Source: Cydia pomonella (lineage: Eukaryota > Arthropoda > Insecta > Lepidoptera > Tortricidae). From it: DNA of 64,000 nucleotides. Location: contig NC_084721.1 of NCBI RefSeq assembly GCF_033807575.1, forward strand, positions 4,402,001-4,466,000. Reading direction: 5' to 3'. The position numbers and the translations under genes were made by a program. A model generated the notes under the pieces. It was not told where the DNA came from. It searched no databases and saw nothing but the letters and a program-made list of their open reading frames with translations. Below, piece after piece: positions 11,546 to 24,100 of the stretch (the stretch's first letter is position 1; the number at the start of each line of letters is the position of its first letter).

Positions 11546-13602
11546 TTTTGAATGATACATGTTTTATTACGTTCATTTGGATTTGATTTTTTTTTGTTTG
11601 TATTTCATAGTATTTTCTTCGCGTTGGTGTGGTGAAGTTGTTTGTTTTTTTGGACTTCATTAAGTATTTTGGACTTATTAATTATGTAAGTCTTCTTTGT
11701 TTGTTAATTTCAAATATTCATAATTTGAAACATAAGGGCCCATGTTAAGGCATATACGAATATGATGGATGTCATAATTAATTTTGAATCTTTTCCATAA
11801 GCTTATATGCAGTTCCTAGTCTACCGTATGGTAAAGTGTATAGTTTACACTATTCTTTTTACTCTCTGCAATGAAAAATAGAAATATTTTTGTATTTTTA
11901 CACATGACATTGATAATGAACTTTTATATTTTAAAACTCATGCATACTGTTTTTTGTAGCGATTCACCTAACTTAACCTTTGAATGATATCTAATTCTGA
12001 GTGCCACCAAAAAAATATTTTTAACAAAAGCTTTCCGTTGGATATAATAATCTTATTTCTACGTATTGCGGCCTTGTTTGGTCCTAATCAACTATGTGTC
12101 ACTTCATTTAATAAATCAAACAAGTACTATCTGAGAATACAAACCATAACTATACTATACGTTAATTAAATTACTACTTGTATCGTAATTATTGTTCGTA
12201 TGAATTGTTCGTAACTCTAGAGATTGTCTACGCTACGTTTGCAGTGACAATTATGTGGCGAGAGAACTTAGCGTGGTCCACTGAGTTATGTATTCCGCAG
12301 TTAGTACTACGGCACAAAAGTGTGACCGAAATCTTTATAAATCAAATCGCTATACAAAGTCGTCTGCGGTATAATTCTTAGTTATGTCCATCACGACATT
12401 CCGTGTTTTGTAACTAGTTTAACAGGTTGTTAACAAATAACTCATCAGTACCTTAAACTGATAATTCTCATCTCATAACGATTAAGTTTATTTTAGCAAA
12501 ATAAATACAAACGTTTTGCAAATTAATACTGTTTTATTTTTTTCATTAGAAACCAACCTTCAAAAACAGAAAAAAGTTATAATTAAATATTTATATATAA
12601 AAAACAATAATTATTAGACTGTATCCCACAACCCCATAAAATATGTTGATACAAAAACGTGTTAGATGTAAAATATTTGCTAACAACTTATAAAGTATCA
12701 CTTACAAGTTAATCTGCCATCATAATGGTTTTGAAAGCTCATTTTGTGGCGTTTTTTTTGTATTTTATATGGTATTATTGTATGGAAAAAAGTATCTATT
12801 CTGATCCATTCAAGCGTAAGCCCCATATTTATCTATTCGTTCCTCTATACAAAATGGACATATAAATTTCGATCGTTATACGCTTTTCACAGAATCCTAT
12901 ATTCGTTGGACTGCATGAAAATTGATTTACATTTCAAATATTTTTAATACATTTAATAATACAGTCAATATTTTCATAAACATACGGCGCCAGAACTTGA
13001 TATAATTCGCATACGTAGTAAGTATACTTGCAAATGCATTTTGGAGATTAGATAAAGAAGAGGTAACTACTACTATATGGTATTAAAATATGAATAGCGT
13101 CGTATAAAATATAATAGACCCAGAGTTAAAACTCTAATTTAATGTGTATCGTAACAAGTAGGTACGCCGGGACTTACGAGAATAAGGTAGGATTCATATT
13201 CGCACATTGTATTCACATTTTTACATTTCATAGTCAGTAAACTTCGTCACTCTAACAGATAAGAACGTCTTTCCATTGACCGGTAATCTGTAATAATGCT
13301 TATCTACAGGACCTGTGAATGATTGGTTTGACCCCTTCTCGTAAATACTTGCATAAGAGGTATGAGCTTAATGAAATGAAGATAAAAAATGTTTAATTAG
13401 GATGAGCCACTCCCCCGAATTGTGGTGTTGTTAAGCTATTCTTTGTCGGCAACATGATGTGATATCCGGATCAAAATGCACTTTATAACGTCAAGTAACT
13501 GGTTAATTATTTTATCATTTGCCTTATATGTAATGTGGGCACAGAACATATTTATTAATAAGGGTAACATTATTGTATTCCGTGTTTGTTGGTATTTGTT
13601 AT
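11546..13602. other. Intergenic, no gene recognised
   Basis: AT-rich DNA between NAA40 and the homeobox gene. Small open frames at 11984-12169, 12178-12381 and 12744-12947 look like chance. No strong repeat structure was seen. Confidence 0.4.
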
Positions 13603-14320
13603 TGTAAAAACCTGTTTCAAGTGAAAAGGCGTTGTCCCTGGTTATAACTAGTTTTCCGTATCGGCTTGATGAAAACTAGTTTTCACTAATTATTTAAAGT
13701 TAAAACTAGTTTTGACAAGGGTAAACGTTTTTACTAGTTAAAAATAGTTTTCACGGTGTTCTGCAAAAAAAAGCGCTGGTGGCCTACCGGCAACCTACCG
13801 GTAAGAGCGTGCGCCTTGCAATCCGGAGTTTTTCGGAACTTATGTACGAAATATCATTTGATACTCGTATTCACCAGTTGCTTTTCGGTGAATGAAAACA
13901 TCGTGAGGAAACCAGATTAATCCCAACAAGGCCTAGTTTACCTTGGGATTCGTTGTCAAGCGGACCCCAGGCTCCCAATATGCCGGAACAATCCGAGGAA
14001 GAAGGAAGGAAAGTGTTCTTCCAAAGTAAAGGAATAGGTGCGACGACGAGCGAAGCGAGGAGGTGCCTGTTAGGTTAACCGTGAGCCGCAAATGATTATT
14101 GCGCGTGAAGCCGAGCCAGCGAAGCGAGCGTGCCTCGGCAACGGCCGGCGAACGCCAAAACCGACCTTATATATTTTATTATGTTAATTGTTTTATATTA
14201 TGCATCGACTAAACTAGCATTGACTGAAAAATGCCAGTGACACCTAATTCTCATTTAGCCATTACAGAAAACTAGTTTTAAATAAGGAAACCGCATTTTT
14301 ACTAAACACGGGTTTTTACA
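13603..14320. mobile_element. Non-autonomous DNA transposon (TIR TGTAAAAACC)
   Basis: The left end TGTAAAAACCTGTTTCAAG and the inverted right end TGTAAAAACCCGTGTTTAG match, and both are followed by a GCG-containing block and then AACTAGTTTT. The left 150 bp repeat 'aactagttt' several times in both orientations. The centre has GAGCGAAGCGAG-type repeats and a retroelement-like piece ('gtgaggaaaccagattaatcccaacaaggcc', 13912-13940). No transposase ORF. Confidence 0.75.
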
Positions 14321-15409
14321 GTTTCATATACCTACAGATATAATAATTCAATTAAGATGTTACTATTGGGACAGTTTTGCACCTAACTGTTTATGAAACC
14401 GTAATAAAATACCTTTGATCAACTTCTCCATATTCTACTAGAATTTTGTTAGTTATGTTTAATTCATATGCGAGTTCTATCTGATATCACTACAATATTT
14501 GAGATTGTTTTTGGTGAATAGTCTAAGCTTATTGTTTTATCGTTAACTTCATTCTTAATTGGCGAGTATTCGTTTGACATTTTCTCATAAAAATCTCTTT
14601 GATATGATTACAGTAGGCATATGTGATTGTAGAAACGGAAACACTGGTTAAGAATTACATAAGATTTATTCATATTTTATTTAATAATTTACGCACAATT
14701 GGTATCACAGTTACCTACTTAATAAAGTTTTTTGTAATATAATAACCTTAAATTTATACATTGTTATGTACTATAAAGGTAATACGTTATTTTAATAAAC
14801 GTATTGTACGAGTATAGTTCGTGTCATCCACGATGACGCGCAGATTTGTCAAATCTAACATTTAATAACATGATAATACGAGCCAAGGCACGCGTCTCCG
14901 TGAATGACACGATCTATAAATCTATTATTAGCTATTCGATAGGTAATGCACACAAACCTACACGCAATAGTTTTTAATTTATTTCAAATATCTCGACATT
15001 TGAAGCAAAAATAAAATAATACATTTACCTACGTATAAGTTTGACTATAACCTGAATTTCCCTATAGGTATTGTGAGAAGTTAGATTAGGCATTTTGTGG
15101 TTTGAGCGCTGTTCTAAATCTGAGATGGAGTTTCAAACACTGCTTGTCAGAATGTTTACAGTATTTATGATCGAAATATCATTAATGATATTTATTTTAC
15201 ACTAGCTTAGGAAACACGAGGAAAGCCAACTAATCCCAATAAGGCCCGTTTATCACCCATCAATACCTAATTAATCATGAATGGAATTACCTTCGTTATA
15301 AATCAATCCGAAGACCTGCGGCGAACATCTAAATTCGAAATTTCGTTATGTGCTATCTATCGCTATTAATAAACTGAGGTCCCTGTTTTAATCATCCGCA
15401 CTCGCTATA
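14321..15409. other. Intergenic, downstream of the homeobox gene
   Basis: AT-rich. It contains a MITE at 14815-14916 and a short retroelement-like fragment at 15208-15240 ('gaggaaagccaactaatcccaataaggcc'), related to 13912-13940. Nothing else was recognised. Confidence 0.45.
14815..14916. mobile_element. Short MITE (TIR 'TCGTGTCAT'), copy 1
   Basis: The left end CGTGTCATCCACGATGACGC and inverted right end CGTGTCATTCACGGAGACGC match. A second copy, reversed and cut at one end, lies at 37856-37942. Confidence 0.7.
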
Positions 15410-17024
15410 CTAATCAACCGTCTCAACATCTAAAGGAGAATCCTCGTCCGCAGAATCTCGACTTTCCTCACTTTGTTCAAACGTAGTTTCAACATCTAAA
15501 GAACCAATTTGTTTTGTATAATCCTGAGTAGGTACATGACGCATTTCATTAGTCCATGTGTGGGTCACTGGTAGCCTCGAAGGTGGTAGCGCCACGGCGC
15601 GGGGAGGGGCGATATTTGTGCATTTCTCTCTGCGCTCTCGCGCTCGGCGATTTTGGAACCAGATCTTTATCTGTAACAAAAGTTTCCCACATTATAGCTG
15701 TGTGTGTAATGGCGTATTGTTAACTCACTTACGGTATTTATTAAATTAGAATGTTTGCTTAAATGCCTTGGACTTAATTCCCGTTCTTTTTGCTTCAAAC
15801 ATAGAAATATAAGTATACGAATTTAAAACGTCTTAAAACTTTTGAAAGTGCACGTTTTGTTTTGAGACTGAGTCGTTAGGTATTACCGTCAGTAAATCGG
15901 TGACTTCGATTTCATGCAATTAAGTACCAATGAACTTTTATTTTACGTCAGCGTATACCAATTGGCTAAAATAAAAATCTGACAATGATTTTCTATTTCA
16001 AAGTTTAAATATAAAATGAGAAAATATCATAGAAGGCCCACTGTTGGGCAAAGGTCTCCTCACATTGTACAAAAGTATGGGGTTCTGGAGTTCCACGCTA
16101 GCCCAATGCAGATTGGGAAAACACACATATTTTGGACTTTTTATCTGCTTAGGTATGTAACTTTCCTCACGATGTTGTTTTACCGATTGAAACTGATGAT
16201 TTAGTACATGGTAAGTCCAATGACACGTTTTTATATTGCTCGCCTACTTATCCAGCAAAGAAGAATAAGGGTTCCCAAGCTACTAGTGCTTGTTAAAACA
16301 AAAAAATATTTCTTTGCTAATCCGCGAAAATCTAACGCGCTAGTCAATCCGTGCTAACCCGTTATGCACCCAACCCAACTGAATGATTCAGTTGTCGGAC
16401 GTCAGACAGTCAACATCTCCAGCATCTCCTGAGGATGCCTCGTAGAGAGGCGAAATACGTGTCGAGTTTTGAACTTTTGGTGGTGGGTTTTTGCAGCGGG
16501 AGGGTGGGTACATTAATTGCATGTAAAAATACGCAAGTAAGTATAACGGGTTAGCACTGATTGATTAGCACGTTATATTTTCGCGGATTAGCAAAGCAAC
16601 ATTTTTTTATTATAATTAGTATGGATTTCCGCAAAGTAACACCTGATTCTATTTACTACTAGTACGTGGTCAAATTGGAAATACCTATTATCAATATAAT
16701 AATAAAATTCATTCTTAAATATCTGCCTCGGCCTTCCAATCTAGAGGAAAAACCGGAACTAGAGGGGATCAACAAGGTAACCGCTTGAAAGCATCTAACT
16801 CAAAATCTATGCAGAGATAACTTGGTCCGACATTATACACTGGTGTATGTAACTTACTCTATCGTCTCGCAGCTGTAGAGCTGCAGCTAGGGCCCGCAGC
16901 GCCGGCGGGGCCAGGTACGGCGCACGCGCGTAGGCCGCTTCCAGCGCCGCCGCTTGGGCCGCAGTAAAAGGGACGCGTGCGTGCCTCCCTGAACGCCGCT
17001 GCCGACACACGTTGTTGACTGCTC
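15410..17024 (-). CDS. Homeobox protein, two 3' exons (partial)
   Basis: A DNA-binding homeodomain is split over two exons: 16858-17024, then 15410-15670. The first follows a TGTACAG acceptor and encodes RRSGRHARVPFTAAQAAALE, then 'AAYARAPYLAPPALRALAAALQLRDDR', ending at GTAAGT. The second begins after TTACAG with IKIWFQNRRARERREK and ends after an acidic tail (two LDVET blocks) at a TGA/TAA-type stop at 15410. The junction falls between homeodomain positions 44 and 45, a common homeobox intron site. F8, L16, W48, F49, N51 and R53 are present, so it should fold and bind DNA. Helices 1 and 2 are unusually alanine-rich. IKIWFQNRR points to the ANTP class, perhaps near MSX/NK or rough types; I cannot assign a family. 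The 5' exon(s) with the start codon were not found. Confidence 0.85.
15671..16857. other. Intron of the homeobox gene
   Basis: Contains a retroelement-like fragment at 16016-16185 (AGGCCCACTGTTGGGCAAAG ... 'ttccacgctagcccaatgcagattgg', ending 'cctcacgatgttg'), a type I recognise as widespread in moths, and a MITE at 16308-16600. Confidence 0.55.
16308..16600. mobile_element. MITE with ~55-bp inverted ends
   Basis: TTTGCTAATCCGCGAAAAT at the left is mirrored by ATTTTCGCGGATTAGCAAA at the right, followed inwards by GTGCTAACCCGTTAT and its inverse. The centre has no ORF. It lies inside the homeobox intron. Confidence 0.75.
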
Positions 17025-17361
17025 CTGTACAATTTAAATATTAATTTTACTATTTTAAATTTTAGTAAAAAAATCATATTAGACCAATCAAATTAGATCC
17101 ATAAAAAGCGTTTTAAGGAATTAACTCCCAGTAAGCCGGACATTCGTTTTAATACCTAATTTGGTCCTAAATGCGTGTTATCAGAGTTTGCGCAATCCCG
17201 GGAAGTGTGCATAAATTTTGTGAACATTATGAGATATCATTTTCCTTGGATTGTCAAACCACTCTATGTACAAGGAACCTACTACCAATTACAACGGCAC
17301 CACCAGCTAGGTTAAAGGTGGATCAAACACTGGTGAAAAGGCGTTTTCGGATTTTATACAT
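17025..17361. other. Upstream of the visible homeobox exons
   Basis: Presumably intron of the minus-strand homeobox gene. No exon or repeat was recognised. Confidence 0.35.
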
Positions 17362-17379
17362 GATCATACCAAAAATAAA

Positions 17380-17784
17380 CGAGTGCTGGGCGACCAACAA
17401 GAAACATGAACAAAAGATGCACACCAATGAGATGAAAATGTTGAGGTGGGCAGCGGGAGTGACGAGACTGGACAGAGTTCGAAATGAATATGTACGAGGC
17501 TCTTTCAAGGTCGCTCCCATTGCAGAAAAGATGGCTGAAAGTCGTTTGAGATGGTTCGGGCATATAATGAGACGCGACGAAGAGTATGCGGTCAAAAAGG
17601 CCTTGGCCATTCCGGAGAAAAAGAACGGCAAAGGGAGGCCGCTTACCACGTGGTGGACAACCGTTACCAGGGACATGGAGCGGGCGCAGATCAACACCCA
17701 GACAACCCAGGAAAGAAAAACCTGGCGCCTTCGAACGAGGAGGGCCGACCCCAGATAACGGGACAAGGCAAAGAAGAAGAAGAA
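17380..17784 (+). mobile_element. 5'-truncated RTE-type LINE fragment with 18-bp target duplication
   Basis: The plus-strand frame encodes ECWATNKKHEQKMHTNEMKM, 'LRWAAGVTRLDRVRNEYVRGSFKVAPIAEKM', RLRWFGHIMRRDEEYAVKKA and 'GKGRPLTTWWTTVTRDMERAQ'. This is the C-terminal end of the RTE-clade reverse transcriptase protein. It ends in a GAA-rich tail. The 18 bp GATCATACCAAAAATAAA occur on both sides (17362-17379 and 17785-17802), so this is one insertion event and the element is truncated at its 5' end. Only about 125 codons remain; it is dead as an element. Confidence 0.9.
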
Positions 17785-18059
17785 GATCATACCAAAAATA
17801 AAGAAATTAAAAATGGCGACTTCACGACTTTGACTACGAATCCTTAGATACAACCTTCCCCGCACACATGCAGAAATATATTTATGTATATTGTATAGTA
17901 TATTATATAATTAATTTATGTATGTATTTATTATGTTTATTTTGTAGTTTATAAATGTGTTATATATATTACCTATTAGTTTGTATATTGGCCTATTAGT
18001 TTTAGACTTAATATTTAATTTTGGAACATTTTCTCTTCACACTGCACTCACCTTAGCAA

Positions 18060-18175
18060 ATTTCTGTTTGGGCCAATGGTTGAGTGGTAAAGAATGCCTC
18101 AAGGCATTAAGTCCGCCTATTGTACGTTTTACTTGTATTTGTGCAAGAAAGTTTAAAATAAATAAAAATATATAA
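18060..18175 (+). repeat. Retroelement 3' tail, copy 1
   Basis: 'GGCCAATGGTTGAGTGGTA', AAGAATGCC, 'aaggcattaagtccgcc' then 'gtgcaagaaagtttaaaataaataaa'. A second copy lies at 48937-49035. This AT-tailed block is a type I recognise as common in Lepidoptera. Confidence 0.65.
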
Positions 18176-19566
18176 AACAATTACCAGCTTGCTAGGAATT
18201 AATTCTTCGAAAAAATCTACTTTGATTGGCTTATATCTAGTGAGTACGGTACGGCGGTGAGTCGGTGTCGGTACATAATCCTCTTAGATACCGACATAAG
18301 CAACGAGATATAATTAGGTACAGATCTCTCAATGAACTATATAAAATGTATAGTTAAATACATATAATTTCTATCATTAATTAGCACAGCAAACGGCCGC
18401 GTGACCCCGAAACTGCTTTCCAGAAACTTCAGTTTAAACAACGGAGCACGTGATAACCTCAAGTTGTGATTACGTCATCTATTAAAACAAAATCGTAAGA
18501 AATTCACTAATTATCTTTTACTCATAAAAAAACTAAACCGACCGTAATTATGACAAGCCAAAGAAACATTGTAGTATTCGTATTAAAAAAATACTCGAGC
18601 GCATTTTCTTTGAGATTTCCTTTTTCCTAAGTAGATACCTAGTGTAGTAGTACTTTTAAAATGGGCGATGTGCATTTTTAGCCGTCTAACTTCATTAGAC
18701 AATATTTACTGATCATTTTCGGAAATAGAAGAAATATTTAGGTGATATAATCTCATCCACGTTTCTCGCAAAATCGCAAACAAATATCACAAGCCCAGTG
18801 AACTACAAACTGCTGACTGTCAAAAACAGATATCTGGATCGTAGGCATGCACTTATTTGGTCATGAGATATAAATGAGTATACTCTAAAACTAACGTGGA
18901 AGTCGCGGGGGACGGTACCGCGTGCAGCACAGCCAACTCGGAGTCTCCGGCGTCTCGCGACTCGAATCAGCACTCAAAATCCGCTCGATACTGAAATCCG
19001 TTCCTCTAGAACTTCGCACAGGAGACACGTCCATCTTTTCACTGACTAAATGGGCCGGCTTTTCGACCCTTCAAATATATACTGTGGATAAGGGAGGTCT
19101 CACCCATGCTCCGCCTTTTAGGGTATGATTTGATACCCTATATAGATGTTATCAGTGACCGCAGAAAAGGGATCACGCCTCGCTGATTCCAGGAGTGTTG
19201 TGACGTAAACTCATTCATACAATAAATTGAATGGTAAACGATACTGTTTGCACACAAAAGAATGTTATTACTTTACTAGCATGTGGGAATTAATTGTAAT
19301 TTAAATTTTGTTCGCGATTGGTAATATGATACTTGCGTATTAAAATTGCATTAGGGTTTCTGCCGCTTCCAATTATTATTGCAGTATAGAATGCATATCT
19401 ATTATAAGAGGTAATGTAGGTATATTAGTTTTTTTTAAGTATATCTCTAGACGGATCAGTAAATCCTCCACTGACAATAATTCTTCAGTTTCACTCAATG
19501 TTCCCGAAAACTTCATAGGGACCGATATATGCATGTAATAGCCAGAAATTAAGCTCCATGCAGTAC

Positions 19567-19726
19567 GTAGCTACCAGTGGCTGCGCGACATAAATATTCG
19601 TAGGGAACCCGGAGCTAATTTTCCTTTCCTTTTCTCTATGAACCGATCGTGAAAGTACTCAACGGGCTGAAATTAGACAAGCCAGTGGGAATCGAGTTCT
19701 TTGAGCGATCCGCCACTGGTAGCTAC
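19567..19726. mobile_element. MITE (TIR GTAGCTACCAGTGGC)
   Basis: The left end GTAGCTACCAGTGGCTGCG matches the inverted right end GTAGCTACCAGTGGCGGATC. Length 160 bp, no ORF. Confidence 0.75.
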
Positions 19727-20552
19727 CCTAATCTTTCGGCATTATCCGCATTCTACTGACAGTGTCACACTAAAGAGGTTGGTGCTGTGGTGTTCCTCAA
19801 TATTACCTTAGCTACGAAATTAAGTAACTTCTAAAACTCTCAACTATCTTCTATTAGAAACTAACAGCTCTAAAGAAAATAAGTTACATTGCCCGATAGG
19901 GTCCAAGAAAACTGATAAAGTCTAACAGATTACAAACCAACACAAACATTGTTTTATAATACGAAATCATGCGCAAAACTTGTGGCCTAACATCTAATAA
20001 AGCGGGGTCTTTAACCGATTATTCACAAGTGATGTAATCACGTTATCTGCGTTTGCTCGCTTGTTCAAGTGCCACATTATTTTATTGTGTAAATCGTTAC
20101 AAAAGTACGGGCTATTGACATGGCGGTTGTCCAACGAAACCCTATTGTACTTTAAAGTAGCAAGATGGGTCGAGAGATTGTACTGATAACGTTGAGTTTC
20201 AAAATAAAGGCAGATGTTTGCTGAATATTCGTTTCATCTCAATTACTTATTGGATTGGTGACGGCAGACGTATCGGTTTCCTGTATAGGAAAAATAGTAA
20301 TTTAAATTAAGACAAATTGGGTGCCTACCTAAAGGATCGATTTATAGGTACAACTTATGTTCGTCTTTATGATATGTATTGGGTACCTACTTTTACCAAA
20401 TGCTAAATTTAAGTGCTCCTATAACAATGCAATAGCAGGGAGCAGTAATATGAAATAGTAAACTATGCCTCTCCCTTATGAAAGTTTCCTTCTTCTTAAG
20501 AAAGAGCCGTTTTATAGCTCTTCAGTGTAATTATAAAGTAGTAGGTATAAAC

Positions 20553-20711
20553 AGAGCCGGATTTCCGACTAAGCCCACAAGCCCCGGGTCTAGGGCCCGG
20601 ACAACCTGGCAATATTTTGAGATGGAGAAGGGGGCCCCGATAAATTTATGGGGACCCCTGGATTCCAAGAGCCATACCAAGTGCCTAGGGGCCCGCTCTA
20701 AATCCGAGCCT
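20553..20711. repeat. Dispersed GGGGCCC-rich repeat with inverted ends
   Basis: Left AGAGCCGGATTT and right AAATCCGAGCCT form an imperfect inverted pair around a GC-rich core ('agggcccgg', 'ggggccccg', 'ggggacccctgg', 'ggggcccgc'). It is probably a non-autonomous element. Confidence 0.55.
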
Positions 20712-21175
20712 AGGTTTATATTCCTTTATCATTATTATTTTATCGTCATTATAAGATTAGAATTAGCTCAATTAGCTAACTAGCTCGTAATTAAAATGAA
20801 AGCATCAATTACTTAACTAATCTGTACACAAAGCAGAATAATGATCGCCTGTTTGGAAGTTGGTAGAATATAAGACATATCCGTATTGCAAGCTTATTTC
20901 CTCAAGCCAATCAAAGGGAGACAAAGAGCGAAATTCATAGGTAAAATAAATGACAATCCATATCGCCGATCGTATCAAAATCACCGCTCGGCGGCTTGAC
21001 TTAACAGTAAGAAGCACCTTAATTGTGTGGCATGACCCGTAGCGGACCGGTAACAAGGCCCTCACCAAGGCCGCTGCACCTCTTACCTCCCACCATTGCG
21101 GCGCGGTTCACCGGTCGCAGTACACCTATAACTACGGTTGAAACCAGTACTGTGGTAAACTTGTGGATCGTAAAC

Positions 21176-24100
21176 ATGGCCCTCCCGGAGCACTTTGAGT
21201 TGAGCAATGGTGATCGCATGCCGAGGATCGGCTTTGGAACATGGCAGGTTAGTGTTGTTTTTATTTACTTACCTAATTATTTATACATACTAAGTACGAG
21301 TATGTTATCAGATCACAAGAAAAGCTGAAAGTAAGTACAGCAACATTAGCAACGAGTTATTTCAAGTTAATGTTTTTTTTTGGAGTTTACGGAAGTGCTT
21401 ACCTACTTACTGCAAATTGAATAAAAAGGTAAGAACATTACATACGCGTGCATTTTATTTATATATAAAGTCTGACCATGCTAAATTGGCAGCGATTTTA
21501 ATAGGCGGCACAAGTGTTACTTTAAACGTCAATCTTCTATGAAATTATGACGTTTACTTAACACTTACATCGTCTTGGTCTGACTCTGCAATTTTTGGTA
21601 GATACAGTAGCCATAAGATAAATTGGAATGGCCAAGGTGTTAACAAATATCTGAACAAAGCGCTTGATTATCAAAGATGTTAAAGTGCATGTTCAGATAT
21701 TTTTGGGCACCTTGGCAGCTCCGATATATCTGATGGCGACTGTATGTTGTCAACTTGTCAACTGGATACGCATACAGTAGGCATTTATTATGTAGGTGTG
21801 ATAATAGTGCATCGTTTCTTGGCCGATTATCGATTGTTGGCGGCGTTTGCATTGATCTAGGTACTAACTCCGTCACAACATGACCTGTGTGTGCGGGACC
21901 GGGAGATAGGTAACGGACATTAATAATTTATTAGCTTTTAATTTTTATTCCCTTTTGACTTGAGATAAGTTCAAACCGTCGCAATTTAATGTAACCAAAG
22001 CATTTAATAAAAATATTTTTTTATAAGTTTTTACGAGTATATACTTACTTAATTAAGAAATTTGTGTTATCGCAATAGGTAATGGACTAGTTTTTGTTTC
22101 ACGATCAAGACTGGATTAACGCAAAACATTGTAGTATTCAATTTCTATAAATGATATTCCTCGAGCTAAGCGAGTTCTTTCCCTACAGTAGGTATTATGT
22201 TGGGGTCAAACACATTACACACACATTAGCTTTAGATTCCCTTAAATTTGCGATGTCTACAGGAAAGACGCGAACGAGTTTGTTATAAAATGTGTATGAC
22301 TCGTTTTCTGTAAGTATATAAACAAAGTAGTCTGTAAACGATACCACAAAGGGAGCAGAGTGGAGGGAAGAGTCGTGAGTTTGAGTATCACCAAAGACGG
22401 ACAATTCTTCCACATTTCATTTACTTATTTCTATACTCTGTCAACATTTTGAAGGTTTAAGTTTATTTTATCGTATGTCTTACAGTTCTCTACTTTGATA
22501 CCTATTCAAAGTATATCGAACTTTAGAGTTGTTTTAGAGCATTTCGTCAAAAGGGTCATATGATCTGCCAATTTCCTGCTAAAGTTGGTGATCATTGAAT
22601 AATAAGCTTGAAATATTAAATTGTTGAAAACTGTTGAAACTTGTAATGACAAAGTCTCTGGTTATACGACATGTCAGGTTGTATTTTCTTCTTAATTACA
22701 GTAGATAGACGAGCTCAATGACGCACGTGCGAATAAAGAAATAGATAAATAATATGTTTACCAATTAACCGCTATCAAGGCACTTGTTTGTGAAAGAGGC
22801 GGACCACCTAATACGCCACTAATTACTAGAGCCTTTAGAGAAGTTGTAAAGATATCGTGATGGTATCAGAAATGAGGTCAACGGTATTGTAAATGTACCT
22901 AAAAGATATTTGACTCTCTGCTACTACATAGTTTGCTTGGATCTCCTTGGAATTCACGGGCCTATAAATACCGTTATACTCGCCACAAGCTGCCCTGTAT
23001 TTATTATTATTATATTTATTATGTCTGTCTTTTACAAATTCTCGGGACCATGGGGTCCCGGACATTTAGAAGGCGTGCGTGGGGCCGAAGCCAACACGTA
23101 GAGTCCCCTTGTAATAAGACAATTTACTCTAAATGTAACGTGACACCAACCGACGCTTATCCCTGTTCACACTATAGCAGTGCACCCAAGGACAAGCCTC
23201 GGTTAGTGTAGGACTATTGTAAAAAAAAAAGGGTACAAAAATAAACCGGGCTATTGGGTTGAGTTGCAAGTGGATTGGTAACCGGACTATGGAGGATACT
23301 ATGGCACCTGCCTTGATCATACATATGTTTTTAAAAACACGACAAAATGGGCAGGTGGTGACTCGCCAACTCACAATATGGGTCCCCGAAAACGGCCGCT
23401 CGCACGGAGCGACAAGGGGACAACATTGCGTGAGCGGCTCAGGGTGTGGAGAGGTGTGCGCCGCTTTCTACCCAGTGGCTGTCAGCAGCCACTGTGCCAA
23501 CTCGCGTCTTATGCATATTTCACTTTATATTTATTATTATTATATTTCACTACTTTTTGGGCTTATACGCGGATTAGAAATGTCCAGATTTTTATATCAT
23601 TCTCTTTGTGCCTAATCCATTATCCCGTAATTTAGTAACAATAATCCACCCAAACTTCAAACCATCGACCGTTTTACTGTTCACTTTTTCTACAATAGTC
23701 CCAATGCCTGCTGCGACCGGTTCATGGGTATCTATTGTTGCACCTGTGAACGGGTTCCAGCAGGCGTTCTACTGACATTAAATCTCTCCAAGGGGCCTCT
23801 ACGTGTTGGATCTATATCCCCACGCAAGCCTATCAAAAGACCGGGATTTATAGGCCGGTGAAATCCAAGGAGATACAAATAAATATAATAATATATATGA
23901 CAAGTATCACCATCACTGTCTGTACAAGTAAATGGTGTGTAAATAACAAGATCCTAGGTAAGTACCGTCAACTTCCTCAACATTGCCTAATTACCTGTTT
24001 TTAAGGATCTGTGATTCTTTACAAAACAGTTCTCATTGTCTAATTCCTAATAGTGGTCACGATTTTCCCATTATTACTCATAGTAATTGTCCCATTATTA

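Larger units (their letters stand above)
17803..20552. other. Intergenic between homeobox gene and AKR gene
   Basis: Holds a SINE-like tail at 18060-18175 and a MITE at 19567-19726. A GC-richer patch at 18895-19100 has an open frame (18922-19128) without recognisable protein character. No gene was recognised. Confidence 0.45.

Noticed and set aside
17323..17865. 180-codon minus-strand ORF
   Set aside because: Antisense shadow of the RTE reverse-transcriptase fragment.
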